DNA of 12,084 nucleotides from Verrucomicrobiota bacterium (GTDB lineage: Bacteria > Verrucomicrobiota > Verrucomicrobiia > Verrucomicrobiales > Verrucomicrobiaceae). Positions 1-7,375 of this stretch are shown one piece after another. Each line of letters opens with the position of its first letter. Position 1 is the stretch's first letter. The stretch spans positions 1 through 12,084 of the forward strand of contig VFKY01000101.1 in assembly GCA_009885275.1 (NCBI GenBank). The letters are read 5' to 3'. A program made the position numbers and the translations under genes. The notes beneath the pieces are model-generated. The model did no database searches and was not told the DNA's origin. It saw nothing but the letters and a program-made list of their open reading frames with translations.

Positions 1-105
1 AGCGTGGTTTCAGAGATCGTTAAAGCGCATCACGGCGAAGTGCGGGTAAAAAATCGTCCCGAAGGTGGCGCTTGTGTCACCGTGTCTTTGCCCTCTATTT
101 CTTAG
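1..105 (+). CDS. Sensor histidine kinase, C-terminal end (partial)
   Basis: Only the last 34 codons and a TAG stop are present; the gene enters from the left edge. The readable tail has the order seen at the end of HATPase_c domains: an IVKAHHGEV stretch, a basic turn, an EGGACVTVSLP strand, then a short tail. This matches the usual 'IVxxHgGxixvxSxxGxGtxFxvxLP' ending of histidine kinase ATP-binding domains. The stop lies 15 bases before the ATG of an NtrC-type response regulator, so the two very probably form a two-component pair in one operon. The family is clear from the tail and its neighbour, but the sensor domain and signal lie outside the window. Another GHKL ATPase is possible but less likely. 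Confidence 0.75.
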   Translation, partial: SVVSEIVKAHHGEVRVKNRPEGGACVTVSLPSIS

Positions 106-120
106 TCTCCTAATTCTAAT

Positions 121-1503
121 ATGTCGCACATTCTCATCATCGAAGACGAAGCCGCGCTGGCCTCTGCACTGGCCATGCTGGCCAAACGCATGGGGCACGA
201 AGCGGTGACTTGTGCTTCTGCTGCGCTGGGATTGCAGAGGCTGGCTCAGAGCAAACCAGCATTGGTTATCCTCGATATTGGACTACCAGACCGTCCGGGT
301 TTGGAGGTGCTCAAAATTATCCGCGAACACGATACCGCGCTGCCAGTGCTGATCATCACGGCCCATGGCAATCTTAACAATGCGGTTGAAGCGAAGAAGC
401 GCGGCGCTTCCGGTTATCTCGTTAAGCCACTCGATCTACGGGAACTGGAGCAAACTTTGAAAGCTTTGTTACAGGTCGATGTCAGCGCTGAGGTCGCTTC
501 GGCACCGACGCCTAAAGTGGCATCGGATGCTGCGCTACTTATAGGCAGTGCCCCTGCAATGCAGCCTGCTTTTGCTGCCATCGCCCACGCCACCGCTTCC
601 GATGCTCCCGTGCTTATCACAGGGCCGACTGGGATTGGCAAATCATTGGCTGCTCGTGTGATCCATTTGCATAGTCGGCGTCACGCGTCTCCGTTTGTCA
701 CATTATCCTGTGCCAGCCTTCCTGAGAACCTTTTGGAAAGCGAAATTTTCGGACATGAAAAAGGAGCCTTTACCGGGGCGGTGGCGAGTAAGCAGGGGCA
801 TATTGAACGAGCCGCTGGCGGGACGCTGTTTCTCGATGAAATTGGTGAAGTTTCGCTGGCGATGCAGGTCAAGCTGTTGCGCTTTGTGGAGGACAAAATT
901 TTCACCCGACTCGGCGGACGCGAGGAGTTGAAGGTGGATTTGCGCATCATCGCAGCGACGAATCAGGATCTGACTTTGGCCGTGGCAGAGAAGCGTTTTC
1001 GGGAAGACCTGCTCTATCGGTTGCGGGTGCTGGAAGTGAAGTTACCCGCGTTGAAAGAACGCATGAGCGATCTACCGGGATTGTGTTCTTACTTGCTGGC
1101 GGGAATTGTCGGCGATCGCAAACTCATGGTTTCCGAAGAAGCCCTCAACGTGCTCAAACAACACAACTGGCCCGGCAATGTCCGGGAATTGCGCAATGCC
1201 TTGGAACACGCCGCTGCTGTCTGCACCGGCACCGTGATTCTGGCTTCGCATCTTCCTGCTGAACTACGGTCGAGCTCTATTGCTGGTGGAGCCTCAACCA
1301 CAAATGTGCTTGATGCGGCCCTTCACGAATGGGTCGAAGCACGGTTGGCCGAAGGCTTGAAATATGATGCCCTCCACGATGATCTGGAGAGTAAGTTACT
1401 AGCCGCACTCCTGCCGCGCTTTGAGAACAAACCCACCATCATGGCGAGAGAACTGGAGATGAATCGGGCGACGTTGAGGAAGAAAATTAAGACGGGGGAG
1501 TGA
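121..1503 (+). CDS. NtrC-family sigma-54-dependent response regulator
   Basis: A 460-residue three-domain activator of sigma-54 RNA polymerase. Residues 1-118 form a receiver with all key positions: acidic pocket E8/D9, phosphoacceptor D52 (LVILDIGLP), T80 and K102 followed by proline. Residues about 137-375 form the AAA+ domain: Walker A GPTGIGKS at 168-175, an intact sigma-54-contacting GAFTGA loop at 215-220, Walker B TLFLDE ending at D239-E240, the REDLLYRL stretch and the NWPGNVREL sensor-II segment. The last 45 residues look like a Fis-type helix-turn-helix (LEMNRATLRKKI). The ATG is well placed just before the first receiver strand; no Shine-Dalgarno sequence precedes it. It lies 15 bases after a histidine kinase end, so phosphorylation by that kinase is the natural inference. 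The Walker A variant lacks the common GESGTGKE wording but keeps GxxGxGKS. Its targets cannot be read from the sequence. Confidence 0.95.
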   Translation: MSHILIIEDEAALASALAMLAKRMGHEAVTCASAALGLQRLAQSKPALVILDIGLPDRPGLEVLKIIREHDTALPVLIITAHGNLNNAVEAKKRGASGYLVKPLDLRELEQTLKALLQVDVSAEVASAPTPKVASDAALLIGSAPAMQPAFAAIAHATASDAPVLITGPTGIGKSLAARVIHLHSRRHASPFVTLSCASLPENLLESEIFGHEKGAFTGAVASKQGHIERAAGGTLFLDEIGEVSLAMQVKLLRFVEDKIFTRLGGREELKVDLRIIAATNQDLTLAVAEKRFREDLLYRLRVLEVKLPALKERMSDLPGLCSYLLAGIVGDRKLMVSEEALNVLKQHNWPGNVRELRNALEHAAAVCTGTVILASHLPAELRSSSIAGGASTTNVLDAALHEWVEARLAEGLKYDALHDDLESKLLAALLPRFENKPTIMARELEMNRATLRKKIKTGE

Positions 1504-1516
1504 GGTGGGGGCAATG

Positions 1517-1647
1517 ACAAAGTAGAAGGCTTGTCCCCAAGCCTTGTGATTTTAAGTAGTGACGGCATCTTGCCGTCAGCAACGGTAGGTAAAAACATGA
1601 CGGCAAGATGCCGTCACTACCAGCGAACGACAAGGCTTCTTCTTTGT
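1517..1647. repeat. Nested palindromic intergenic element (REPIN-like core)
   Basis: This 131-base structure lies between two convergent genes. The core is a perfect 23-base inverted repeat, 1556-1578 against 1598-1620, with a 19-base spacer. Each arm is itself a hairpin: GTAG, then TGACGGCA, loop TCT, TGCCGTCA. Two GTAG-headed hairpins facing each other are the design described for REPINs, repeats moved by REP-associated tyrosine transposases (RAYTs). Around the core lies a second inverted pair, 1517-1535 with 1629-1647, matching at 17 of 19 positions. The left flank also holds a small perfect hairpin (AAGGCTTG, loop TCCC, CAAGCCTT) at 1526-1545. The structure is read directly from the bases; the RAYT link and genome-wide copy number are inferences. 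It may also act as a mRNA 3' stabiliser or weak bidirectional terminator for the flanking genes, although no clear U-run follows. Confidence 0.75.
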
Positions 1648-1800
1648 AAAACAGGATAGTCTCCACGTCTGTGGCAGATGGTCGTGAAAACAATCCACAA
1701 AGAGCTCAATCACTCCGGTAAAAGGCGCAGGTAACGCCACTACTCGCGACAAAAGGACAGATGAAAAGTTTTGAAACAATGTGTCAGTCCAACGTCTTAG
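1648..1800. other. Non-coding spacer after the palindromic element
   Basis: About 150 bases separate the palindromic element from the stop of the minus-strand macro-domain gene. Short ORFs here have no recognisable protein signature. I see no promoter, terminator or tRNA. A small CCAC-GTCT-GTGG hairpin at about 1660-1671 is too short to weigh. The stretch may be part of the mobile repeat's flank. Confidence 0.4.
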
Positions 1801-2337
1801 TTATACCTTTGCAAGAGCCAGCGATTCGCCGTCTATTTGCTCTGTCGCCAAGCCGAAGGAGTATGAATCGGCGATGCAAATCGTTGCATTGTCGAGTGTC
1901 GCAAACGCCTCCTCTGCAAGAACTGACGCTGCAATCCGAAAGAAGTTGTCGAATTTGAGGTGACCGTAGCCAGTCGCGAGCGCTGACAAAGCTATAGTAC
2001 GAATATCGCCAGACTCAACACACTGGCTTAGGCTCGCTCTCAATACACCTGCTACTATATCCTCTGTTGTGGCATAGAATCCGTCACAAGGGATCGTGTG
2101 AAAGACTTTCTTGTATGTCATGCCCTTGCTTACATGCTGAAACACTGAGCCCTGATCAGCAAATTTGATTTTTCGGTCGCTAAGTAGTGCGTGGAGATCC
2201 ACTTGAACTTGCTTGCCGTAGCGTTCAACTAAGCAAGCACCGACGCCCCCACTGCAATTCAAAAGAACGTTGGTCGAGTAAATCAGCGCATCAGCAGGCA
2301 GGTCGAGAACGTCAATATTTTGGATTCGTGCGATCAT
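1801..2337 (-). CDS. Macro-domain protein, stand-alone
   Basis: A 178-residue protein that is almost all macro domain, the fold that binds ADP-ribose and in many members removes ADP-ribose from proteins or nucleic acids or hydrolyses related metabolites. The family pattern is visible in order: a first strand with I8-D9-V10, the substrate-loop region DALIYSTN (16-23) where most members read 'aIVNaaN', the glycine loop GGVG at 30-33, and the second phosphate-binding loop SALATGYGH at 118-126. There is no signal peptide, membrane segment or second domain. It lies alone on the minus strand, convergent with the sigma-54 regulator. An in-frame TGA nine codons upstream fixes ATG at 2337 as the only reasonable start; no Shine-Dalgarno sequence is seen. 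No DarT-type toxin or other ADP-ribosyltransferase lies beside it, so an antitoxin role is unsupported. The exact substrate is unknown. Confidence 0.8.
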   Translation of the reverse strand: MIARIQNIDVLDLPADALIYSTNVLLNCSGGVGACLVERYGKQVQVDLHALLSDRKIKFADQGSVFQHVSKGMTYKKVFHTIPCDGFYATTEDIVAGVLRASLSQCVESGDIRTIALSALATGYGHLKFDNFFRIAASVLAEEAFATLDNATICIADSYSFGLATEQIDGESLALAKV

Positions 2338-2345
2338 AGTATTCT

Positions 2346-2361
2346 TGGCAGAACAGTTGCT
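2346..2361 (+). promoter_or_regulatory. Candidate sigma-54 (-24/-12) promoter
   Basis: TGGCA, six bases, then TTGCT. The invariant GG (2347-2348) and GC (2359-2360) are exactly ten bases apart, as in the sigma-54 consensus TGGCACG-N4-TTGCW; only the two bases after TGGCA differ. A start near 2372 would be expected. It reads rightward, away from the macro-domain gene and into a 460-base leader before the rhodanese gene at 2836. A match is not proof: sigma-54 promoters also need an upstream activator site, and none was identified. Confidence 0.45.
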
Positions 2362-2446
2362 TCAGTTGTGTGGGTCAACACCTTATAGTCCTTAAACCCA
2401 GCGACGTTGCCGAAGATTTTCCATGGCTGACTTCAGGAAGATACTC

Positions 2447-2635
2447 TTATTCTTGAGCATCGGTTTCATTTTCAAGCTTGGTAGCCTCTGATTCCGCCTT
2501 GGGTTTAATCTTCGCTGGTGCCGGTTTTACCGATGAACCAAAAAAGAGTGGCTGGGAATTGCCTTGGTGTTGCGATTTTCTGCCGTGGTGAGGGGCATTG
2601 TGGGAAAGGCGGGGGCGAAATTTCTGATTTTTCAC
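2447..2635 (-). CDS. Possible small basic protein (doubtful)
   Basis: A 62-residue ORF opened by GTG and closed by TAA. The N-terminal half is rich in Arg, His, Asn and Gln (KFRPRLSHNAPHHGRK); the C-terminal half is Pro/Ala/Lys and then Glu rich (KPAPAKIKPKAESEA). Composition is that of a disordered, charged peptide, with no signal peptide, membrane segment or known motif. Codon third positions are mixed, neither clearly coding nor random. No Shine-Dalgarno sequence precedes the GTG, and the frame stays open upstream to a TGA at 2686-2684 without an ATG. I do not recognise it. It could be a real small protein, a decayed fragment or chance; conservation of the peptide across relatives would decide. 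Confidence 0.25.
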   Translation of the reverse strand: MKNQKFRPRLSHNAPHHGRKSQHQGNSQPLFFGSSVKPAPAKIKPKAESEATKLENETDAQE

Positions 2636-2787
2636 GAAGTTATATCGCGCAGACTTAAAAAAATTCCATTTTGAATAAAAAAATCAACGCGTAAAGGCTT
2701 TGATTGTCTGTGATTGCTCAAATTAAGAGTTTTTTGTGGGAATATTGTATCAACAGGAGACTCTCAACCGTTATAAGAAACAACTCG

Positions 2788-2799
2788 GCCTACGTAGGC
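2788..2799. promoter_or_regulatory. 12-bp perfect palindrome upstream of rhodanese gene
   Basis: GCCTACGTAGGC reads the same on both strands and sits 37 bases before the rhodanese ATG, in an otherwise A-rich leader. A symmetric site in this position could be an operator for a dimeric repressor or a small hairpin in the mRNA leader. There is no second copy in the cluster and no identified regulator, so the role is an inference. Confidence 0.3.
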
Positions 2800-2835
2800 A
2801 AAAAACTAAAACACAAAATACACCGGATATAATTC

Positions 2836-3216
2836 ATGAAAAAAATACTCACACTTCTCGCCGCCACCTTCTTTGCTCTCCCGCTTTTCGCCGGTGAGTT
2901 CCCTGATATCAGTATTGTAGAACTGAAAAAAGCCATCGCTGACAAGAAAGTTACAGTGGTCGATGTCAATGGCTCTGACTCCTACAAGCAAGGTCATGTG
3001 CCTACTGCCGTTGATTTTCAGTCCAACATGAAAGATTTAGCATCAAAACTCCCTGCGGATAAGGGTGCATTGATTGTTGCCTATTGTGGTGGTCCTTCTT
3101 GCAATGCTTACACCAAGGCCGCAAACGCAGCGGTCGCTCTTGGTTACACCAATGTGAAGCATCTTTCTGCGGGCATCTCTGGATGGATGCAGGCGGGTGA
3201 AAAAACAGATAAATAA
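2836..3216 (+). CDS. Secreted single-domain rhodanese-like protein
   Basis: A 126-residue exported protein. Residues 1-19 are a signal peptide: MKK, a hydrophobic core, then LFA, with probable signal peptidase I cleavage after A19. The rest is one rhodanese domain: VTVVDVNGSDSYKQGHVPTA (39-58) is the usual 'DvR...y..GHIpgA' region, though the customary Arg after DV is Asn, and the active-site loop is CGGPSC with catalytic Cys at C84 and a second Cys at C89. Rhodaneses carry sulfane sulfur on that Cys; the natural acceptor is unknown. ATG at 2836 is fixed by the signal peptide. It is the first of three small exported proteins in a row, and its own terminator at 3235-3270 separates it from the next. 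A role in periplasmic sulfur or thiol handling is likely but inferred. Confidence 0.88.
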   Translation: MKKILTLLAATFFALPLFAGEFPDISIVELKKAIADKKVTVVDVNGSDSYKQGHVPTAVDFQSNMKDLASKLPADKGALIVAYCGGPSCNAYTKAANAAVALGYTNVKHLSAGISGWMQAGEKTDK

Positions 3217-3234
3217 TCACTTATCGCTTTCCTT

Positions 3235-3270
3235 GCCCAACGAAGTCATTGGCTTCGTTGGGCATTTTTA
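3235..3270 (+). terminator. Rho-independent terminator after rhodanese gene
   Basis: A perfect 11-bp stem, GCCCAACGAAG (3235-3245) with CTTCGTTGGGC (3253-3263), a 7-base loop and a following ATTTTTA run. It begins 18 bases after the rhodanese stop and ends 20 bases before the next ATG. Transcription of the HMA gene therefore needs readthrough or its own start. Confidence 0.85.
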
Positions 3271-3289
3271 TTAAGCCTCATTTTGCCAC

Positions 3290-3604
3290 ATGAAACAAAT
3301 CATCGTTCTACTCGCTGCGTTCCTCATTCCTTTTGCCGTCTTTGCTGAGGAGAATGGAAAATCCACCGCTTATACAGCAGAAGTAACAGGTGTGGTTTGT
3401 GCTGCTTGTAAGATGCACATCACCGCAGCCCTCAAAAAACTGCCTGGAGTGGATAAAGTAGAGTTCGCTAAAGGCGAGAAGGAAGGGGCGCAAAAAGTCA
3501 CCTTTGCCTCGACTACAGCGAGCCTGACCAAAGATGATGCGACTAAAGCTTTAGGCGATGCCGCCAGCCAATACTCAATCGTCTCTCTGAACAAGGCGAA
3601 ATAA
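3290..3604 (+). CDS. Secreted heavy-metal-associated (HMA) domain protein
   Basis: A 104-residue exported protein. Residues 1-19 form a signal peptide (MKQ, a hydrophobic core, VFA just before Glu). The mature part carries an HMA fold: strand TAEVTGVVC, then the metal-binding pair C37-A-A-C40, helix KMHITAALKKL, then PGVDKVEF and a C-terminal strand pair, in the order found in MerP and copper chaperones. The spacing CxxC is kept, but the usual 'GMxCxxC' has V35-V36 in place of Gly-Met, so copper, mercury or another soft metal cannot be told apart. It stands alone, without a P-type ATPase or MerT neighbour. A terminator lies just upstream, and the thioredoxin gene follows after 55 bases. A redox or structural role for CxxC instead of metal transport is possible. 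Confidence 0.85.
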   Translation: MKQIIVLLAAFLIPFAVFAEENGKSTAYTAEVTGVVCAACKMHITAALKKLPGVDKVEFAKGEKEGAQKVTFASTTASLTKDDATKALGDAASQYSIVSLNKAK

Positions 3605-3659
3605 CTTTCACTAAATACGAACCTGTCCTATTTATCCATTTATCTCAAAACCAAACATT

Positions 3660-4091
3660 ATGAAAACACTGACTAAATTCCTCGCCGTGGCAGCCTTGGC
3701 CATCACCTCACTTTCTCTGGCTGCTGATTTTCCCAAGGGCAGTCCCAAGTTTGAGCACAGCCTCCGTAGTGCTCTTAATGATGCCAAGAAAAATGGCAAA
3801 CCCATCGTCGCAGTGTTTTCTGCGGTGTGGTGTGGCCCTTGTCAGGTAATGAAAAAAGACGTTTATCCCAGCGCAGAGGTGACAGCCTATCATGACAAGT
3901 TCAACTGGGCTTATCTGGATACCGATGACAGCAGCAACGAAAAAGATGCCAAGAAATTTGGTGTTAGCGGTATCCCTCACATTCAATTTATTGATGCAGA
4001 GGGCAAAGCGATCGACAAGCAGGTCGGATCGAACTCTGCGGCTGATTTTGCTAAGACCTTGGAAGGGGTGCTTAAGAAGGTAGCTAAGTAG
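3660..4091 (+). CDS. Secreted thioredoxin-family protein (WCGPC)
   Basis: A 143-residue exported thiol protein. The N-terminus is a signal peptide (MKTLTKF, a hydrophobic run, SLA-A near residue 21). The thioredoxin fold follows: KPIVAVFSAVWCGPC with the redox pair C58 and C61, DTDDSSN after the central strand, and the cis-proline loop GIPH with P106. The helix before the final strands reads KKFGVSG. WCGPC is the motif of reducing thioredoxins, but in the periplasm partners decide the direction. Similar YyaL- or DUF255-like sequences lack this compact form. It is 55 bases downstream of the HMA gene, without a terminator between them, so they may share a transcript. A terminator follows at 4115-4148. 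Reduction of the Cys pairs in its two neighbours is a reasonable but untested idea. Confidence 0.9.
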   Translation: MKTLTKFLAVAALAITSLSLAADFPKGSPKFEHSLRSALNDAKKNGKPIVAVFSAVWCGPCQVMKKDVYPSAEVTAYHDKFNWAYLDTDDSSNEKDAKKFGVSGIPHIQFIDAEGKAIDKQVGSNSAADFAKTLEGVLKKVAK

Positions 4092-4114
4092 CCTGAATCG
4101 AGTTTATTTTTCAT

Positions 4115-4148
4115 AAACCGCAGCGCTGAAAAGCTCTGCGGTTTTTTT
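4115..4148 (+). terminator. Rho-independent terminator before carA
   Basis: The stem AAACCGCAGCGCT (4115-4127) pairs with AGCTCTGCGGTTT (4132-4144) with a single mismatch, closed by a GAAA tetraloop and followed by further T residues to 4148. It is the natural 3' end of the thioredoxin transcript. Its closeness to carA (72 bases before the ATG) also leaves room for a role as an attenuator. Confidence 0.85.
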
Positions 4149-4223
4149 ATGGGTGAATCTTGGCAAACCCTGACTTGCGTCCCTTGTCAAAAGCGAGTAG
4201 AGCGTGCGCCGAATCATACATGA
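4149..4223 (+). CDS. Possible 24-codon leader ORF overlapping carA start
   Basis: An ATG directly after the terminator's T-run opens a 24-codon frame that ends at TGA in an ATGA overlap with the carA ATG. The peptide begins [10 protein letters not shown] and contains a C-V-P-C pair. The arrangement is what translational coupling or a leader peptide would look like. There is no Shine-Dalgarno sequence, no conservation data and no obvious run of regulatory codons, so it may be chance; short frames of this size arise often. Confidence 0.25.
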   Translation: MGESWQTLTCVPCQKRVERAPNHT

Positions 4224-5383
4224 AAGCCATTCTCGCACTGGAAGACGGACGTTATTTTGAAGGTGAATCCTTTGGCGCATCAGCGACGCACACGGGGGAA
4301 ATTTGCTTTAATACCTCGATGACAGGTTATCAGGAGGTTCTCACCGATCCCTCTTATCGTGGTCAAATGGTTGCCATGACCTATCCGTTGATTGGAAATT
4401 ATGGCGTGAACAGTCTGGATATGGAGAGTTCTCAGCCCCATGTCCGTGGCTTTATCATAGAAGAGCTTTGTCAGACTCCGAGTAACTGGCGCAGTGAAGA
4501 ATCGCTTGATGCCTACCTGAAGCGTTGGAATATTCCTGGCATCCAAGGGATTGATACTCGGGCTTTGACCAAGCATCTGCGTACACTGGGTGCCATGCGC
4601 GCCGTCATCACTAGTGAAGTGTCCAGCGTGGCGGAAGCGGTGAAGCTTGCAAAAGAGAGCCCCTCTATGGAGGGCAGTGACTATGTGAAAGAAGTCACGA
4701 CAAAAGATATCTATCGCTGGGACGCGACCGATTCCGAGAGTCGTCGCTGGGACATTCCAAATCCCAGTCAGGGAACCATCGGTGGGGACGAAGGATATTT
4801 TCATCCGTTGGGGAAAGCCAAGTATCGTGTGGTGGCCTACGACTTTGGGATTAAGCGGAATATTTTACGCTGTTTACGCCAGTCAGGATTTGAAGTTCAA
4901 GTGGTTCCAGCGACGACTAAAGCGGAAGAGGTGTTGGCATTAAAACCTGATGGTGTTTTCCTGAGTAATGGCCCTGGGGACCCTGCGGCACTAGATTATA
5001 TTCACGAGGAGATCCGTAAACTTGTGCCGCATCAGCCGATATTTGCGATTTGTCTGGGGCACCAAATTCTGGGTCACGCCTTTGGTGGCAAGACCTTCAA
5101 GCTCAAGTTTGGTCATCGCGGCGGCAATCAACCCGTTAAAGATTTACGCAGCGGTAAGATTTCTATTACCAGCCAAAACCATGGTTTTGCGGTGGATGCT
5201 GAGTCCTTGCCGTCCAATGTGGAAGTCACGCATATCAATCTCAATGATGGTACCGTCGAGGGATTAAGGCACAAGGAATGGCCTGTTTTCAGTGTGCAAT
5301 ACCATCCTGAAGCTGCTCCCGGACCCAACGATGCCAGTTACTTTTTCACAGAATTTGCCAATTTGATTGAAGCTTCCCGCTGA
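4220..5383 (+). CDS. carA: Carbamoyl-phosphate synthase small subunit
   Basis: The glutaminase subunit of carbamoyl-phosphate synthase: it frees ammonia from glutamine and channels it to CarB for carbamoyl phosphate, the entry to pyrimidine and arginine synthesis. From ATG 4220 the protein has 387 residues, the normal length. Its N-terminal CPSase_sm_chain domain starts [19 protein letters not shown] and contains the family's [11 protein letters not shown]. The C-terminal class-I glutamine amidotransferase domain has SNGPGDP, the nucleophile elbow ICLGH with C278, and YHPE with H362 and E364, all offset by nine from E. coli C269, H353 and E355. An earlier in-frame TTG at 4160 would add 20 residues unlike any CarA, so ATG 4220 is preferred. 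carB is not adjacent here. A terminator and a small ORF lie just upstream; an FHA gene follows after 22 bases. Confidence 0.96.
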   Translation: MKAILALEDGRYFEGESFGASATHTGEICFNTSMTGYQEVLTDPSYRGQMVAMTYPLIGNYGVNSLDMESSQPHVRGFIIEELCQTPSNWRSEESLDAYLKRWNIPGIQGIDTRALTKHLRTLGAMRAVITSEVSSVAEAVKLAKESPSMEGSDYVKEVTTKDIYRWDATDSESRRWDIPNPSQGTIGGDEGYFHPLGKAKYRVVAYDFGIKRNILRCLRQSGFEVQVVPATTKAEEVLALKPDGVFLSNGPGDPAALDYIHEEIRKLVPHQPIFAICLGHQILGHAFGGKTFKLKFGHRGGNQPVKDLRSGKISITSQNHGFAVDAESLPSNVEVTHINLNDGTVEGLRHKEWPVFSVQYHPEAAPGPNDASYFFTEFANLIEASR

Positions 5384-5405
5384 ATCCGCTAGAAACATCA
5401 CTGTT

Positions 5406-5975
5406 ATGCTGAAAATTCGCCTTATTACGCCCGACGGCCAGAAATTTGAGTTTGAACTCACGATTGATCAAGCGCGCATTGGTCGTGGTTTGGACAACGA
5501 TATCGTAGTTCCTGATCCCTCGGTTTCCACTAACCATGGTGAATTGCTTTTAAAGAGTGATGGGCGCGTAGAGATTCACGATTTAGGCTCGACCAACGGG
5601 ACTCATGTCGATGGAGTGCGCGTCGAAAGCATCATATTGGGGGACGGCGGTGTTTTTAAGCTCGGTAATGTGGATGGATTTGTCATCAGCGACACCCCTT
5701 CCGCCGTTACTGCCTCTGCCACTTCGGAAGATGATTCAGTGGATGATAGCCCCAAACAAGTGGCTGCAGCACCTGCCAATCAGTATCACCAACATTCAGC
5801 ACACTCTGCTGTTTCAACTCTCGGCGGCACCCCTTGTCCGACACAAAAACGACGCGGCTTTGGACTCAAGGCCAAGGAAAAAGATTCCAGTGGCAGTGCA
5901 CTTTTTGCATTGGCCTTCTGTGGTCTCGCTGCCGCCGCTGCCGCCATCTTTATGATTCTTAAGATGGGAGCTTGA
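5406..5975 (+). CDS. FHA-domain protein with C-terminal membrane anchor
   Basis: A 189-residue phosphothreonine-reader protein. Residues 1-95 form the FHA fold, with the family landmarks GR at 26-27, S41 and H44 (VSTNH) and N64-G65 (GSTNG), the residues that contact phosphothreonine in known FHA domains. A low-complexity Ser/Ala/Asp spacer of about 65 residues follows, including a His/Gln patch, then an Ala-rich hydrophobic segment at about 164-186 ending KMGA. The arrangement predicts a cytoplasmic FHA domain anchored by a C-terminal tail. The ATG at 5406 is favoured over an in-frame TTG at 5367 that overlaps carA and adds no fold. It is 22 bases after carA and probably co-transcribed with it. 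The partner kinase or client is not in the window. Confidence 0.88.
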   Translation: MLKIRLITPDGQKFEFELTIDQARIGRGLDNDIVVPDPSVSTNHGELLLKSDGRVEIHDLGSTNGTHVDGVRVESIILGDGGVFKLGNVDGFVISDTPSAVTASATSEDDSVDDSPKQVAAAPANQYHQHSAHSAVSTLGGTPCPTQKRRGFGLKAKEKDSSGSALFALAFCGLAAAAAAIFMILKMGA

Positions 5976-6001
5976 TCCGATGTGATCGCCTCCTGCCGGT
6001 T

Positions 6002-6033
6002 GTTTGGATTATGTGCCAAACGCTGGTTCAGCG
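6002..6033. repeat. Two adjacent small inverted repeats upstream of purA
   Basis: GTTTGG and CCAAAC (6002-6007 and 6016-6021) are inverted with an 8-base loop, and CGCTG-GTT-CAGCG (6021-6033) follows at once. They lie in the 124-base gap between the FHA gene and purA. No T-run follows, so they are not a standard terminator. A regulatory or mRNA-end role is possible. Confidence 0.3.
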
Positions 6034-6069
6034 CGTGCCGTGCATGCGATGACGCGTCTTCCCTTTTGA

Positions 6070-7371
<1,302 letters not shown>

Positions 7372-7375
7372 CCTC

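Larger units (their letters stand above)
2338..2835. other. Long intergenic stretch, AT-rich at its right end
   Basis: Nearly 500 bases separate the divergently oriented macro-domain and rhodanese genes. The stretch contains the sigma-54-like site at 2346-2361, a doubtful minus-strand ORF at 2447-2635, an AT-rich segment from about 2650 to 2750 and a 12-bp palindrome at 2788-2799. I searched for a matched -35/-10 pair before the rhodanese gene and found none convincing. TATAAT-like bases at 2827-2832 lie too close to the start codon to serve it. A small RNA transcribed from the sigma-54-like site is possible but not demonstrable from sequence alone. Confidence 0.4.

Noticed and set aside
1517..1647. 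CRISPR or insertion-sequence end
   Set aside because: There are no direct spaced repeats and no transposase frame; the structure is palindromic and fits a REP-type element better.
1801..2635. Macro gene plus small upstream ORF as a DarTG-like toxin-antitoxin pair
   Set aside because: The 62-residue ORF has no ADP-ribosyltransferase motif and is far too short for DarT.
4280..4804. 174-codon minus-strand ORF opposite carA
   Set aside because: It lies wholly within a well-supported gene, has no recognisable protein signature, and reads as an antisense shadow.
6024..6038. TGG-N10-GC upstream of purA as a third sigma-54 site
   Set aside because: Only the GG and GC spacing matches; the CA after TGG and the TT before GC are missing or partial.
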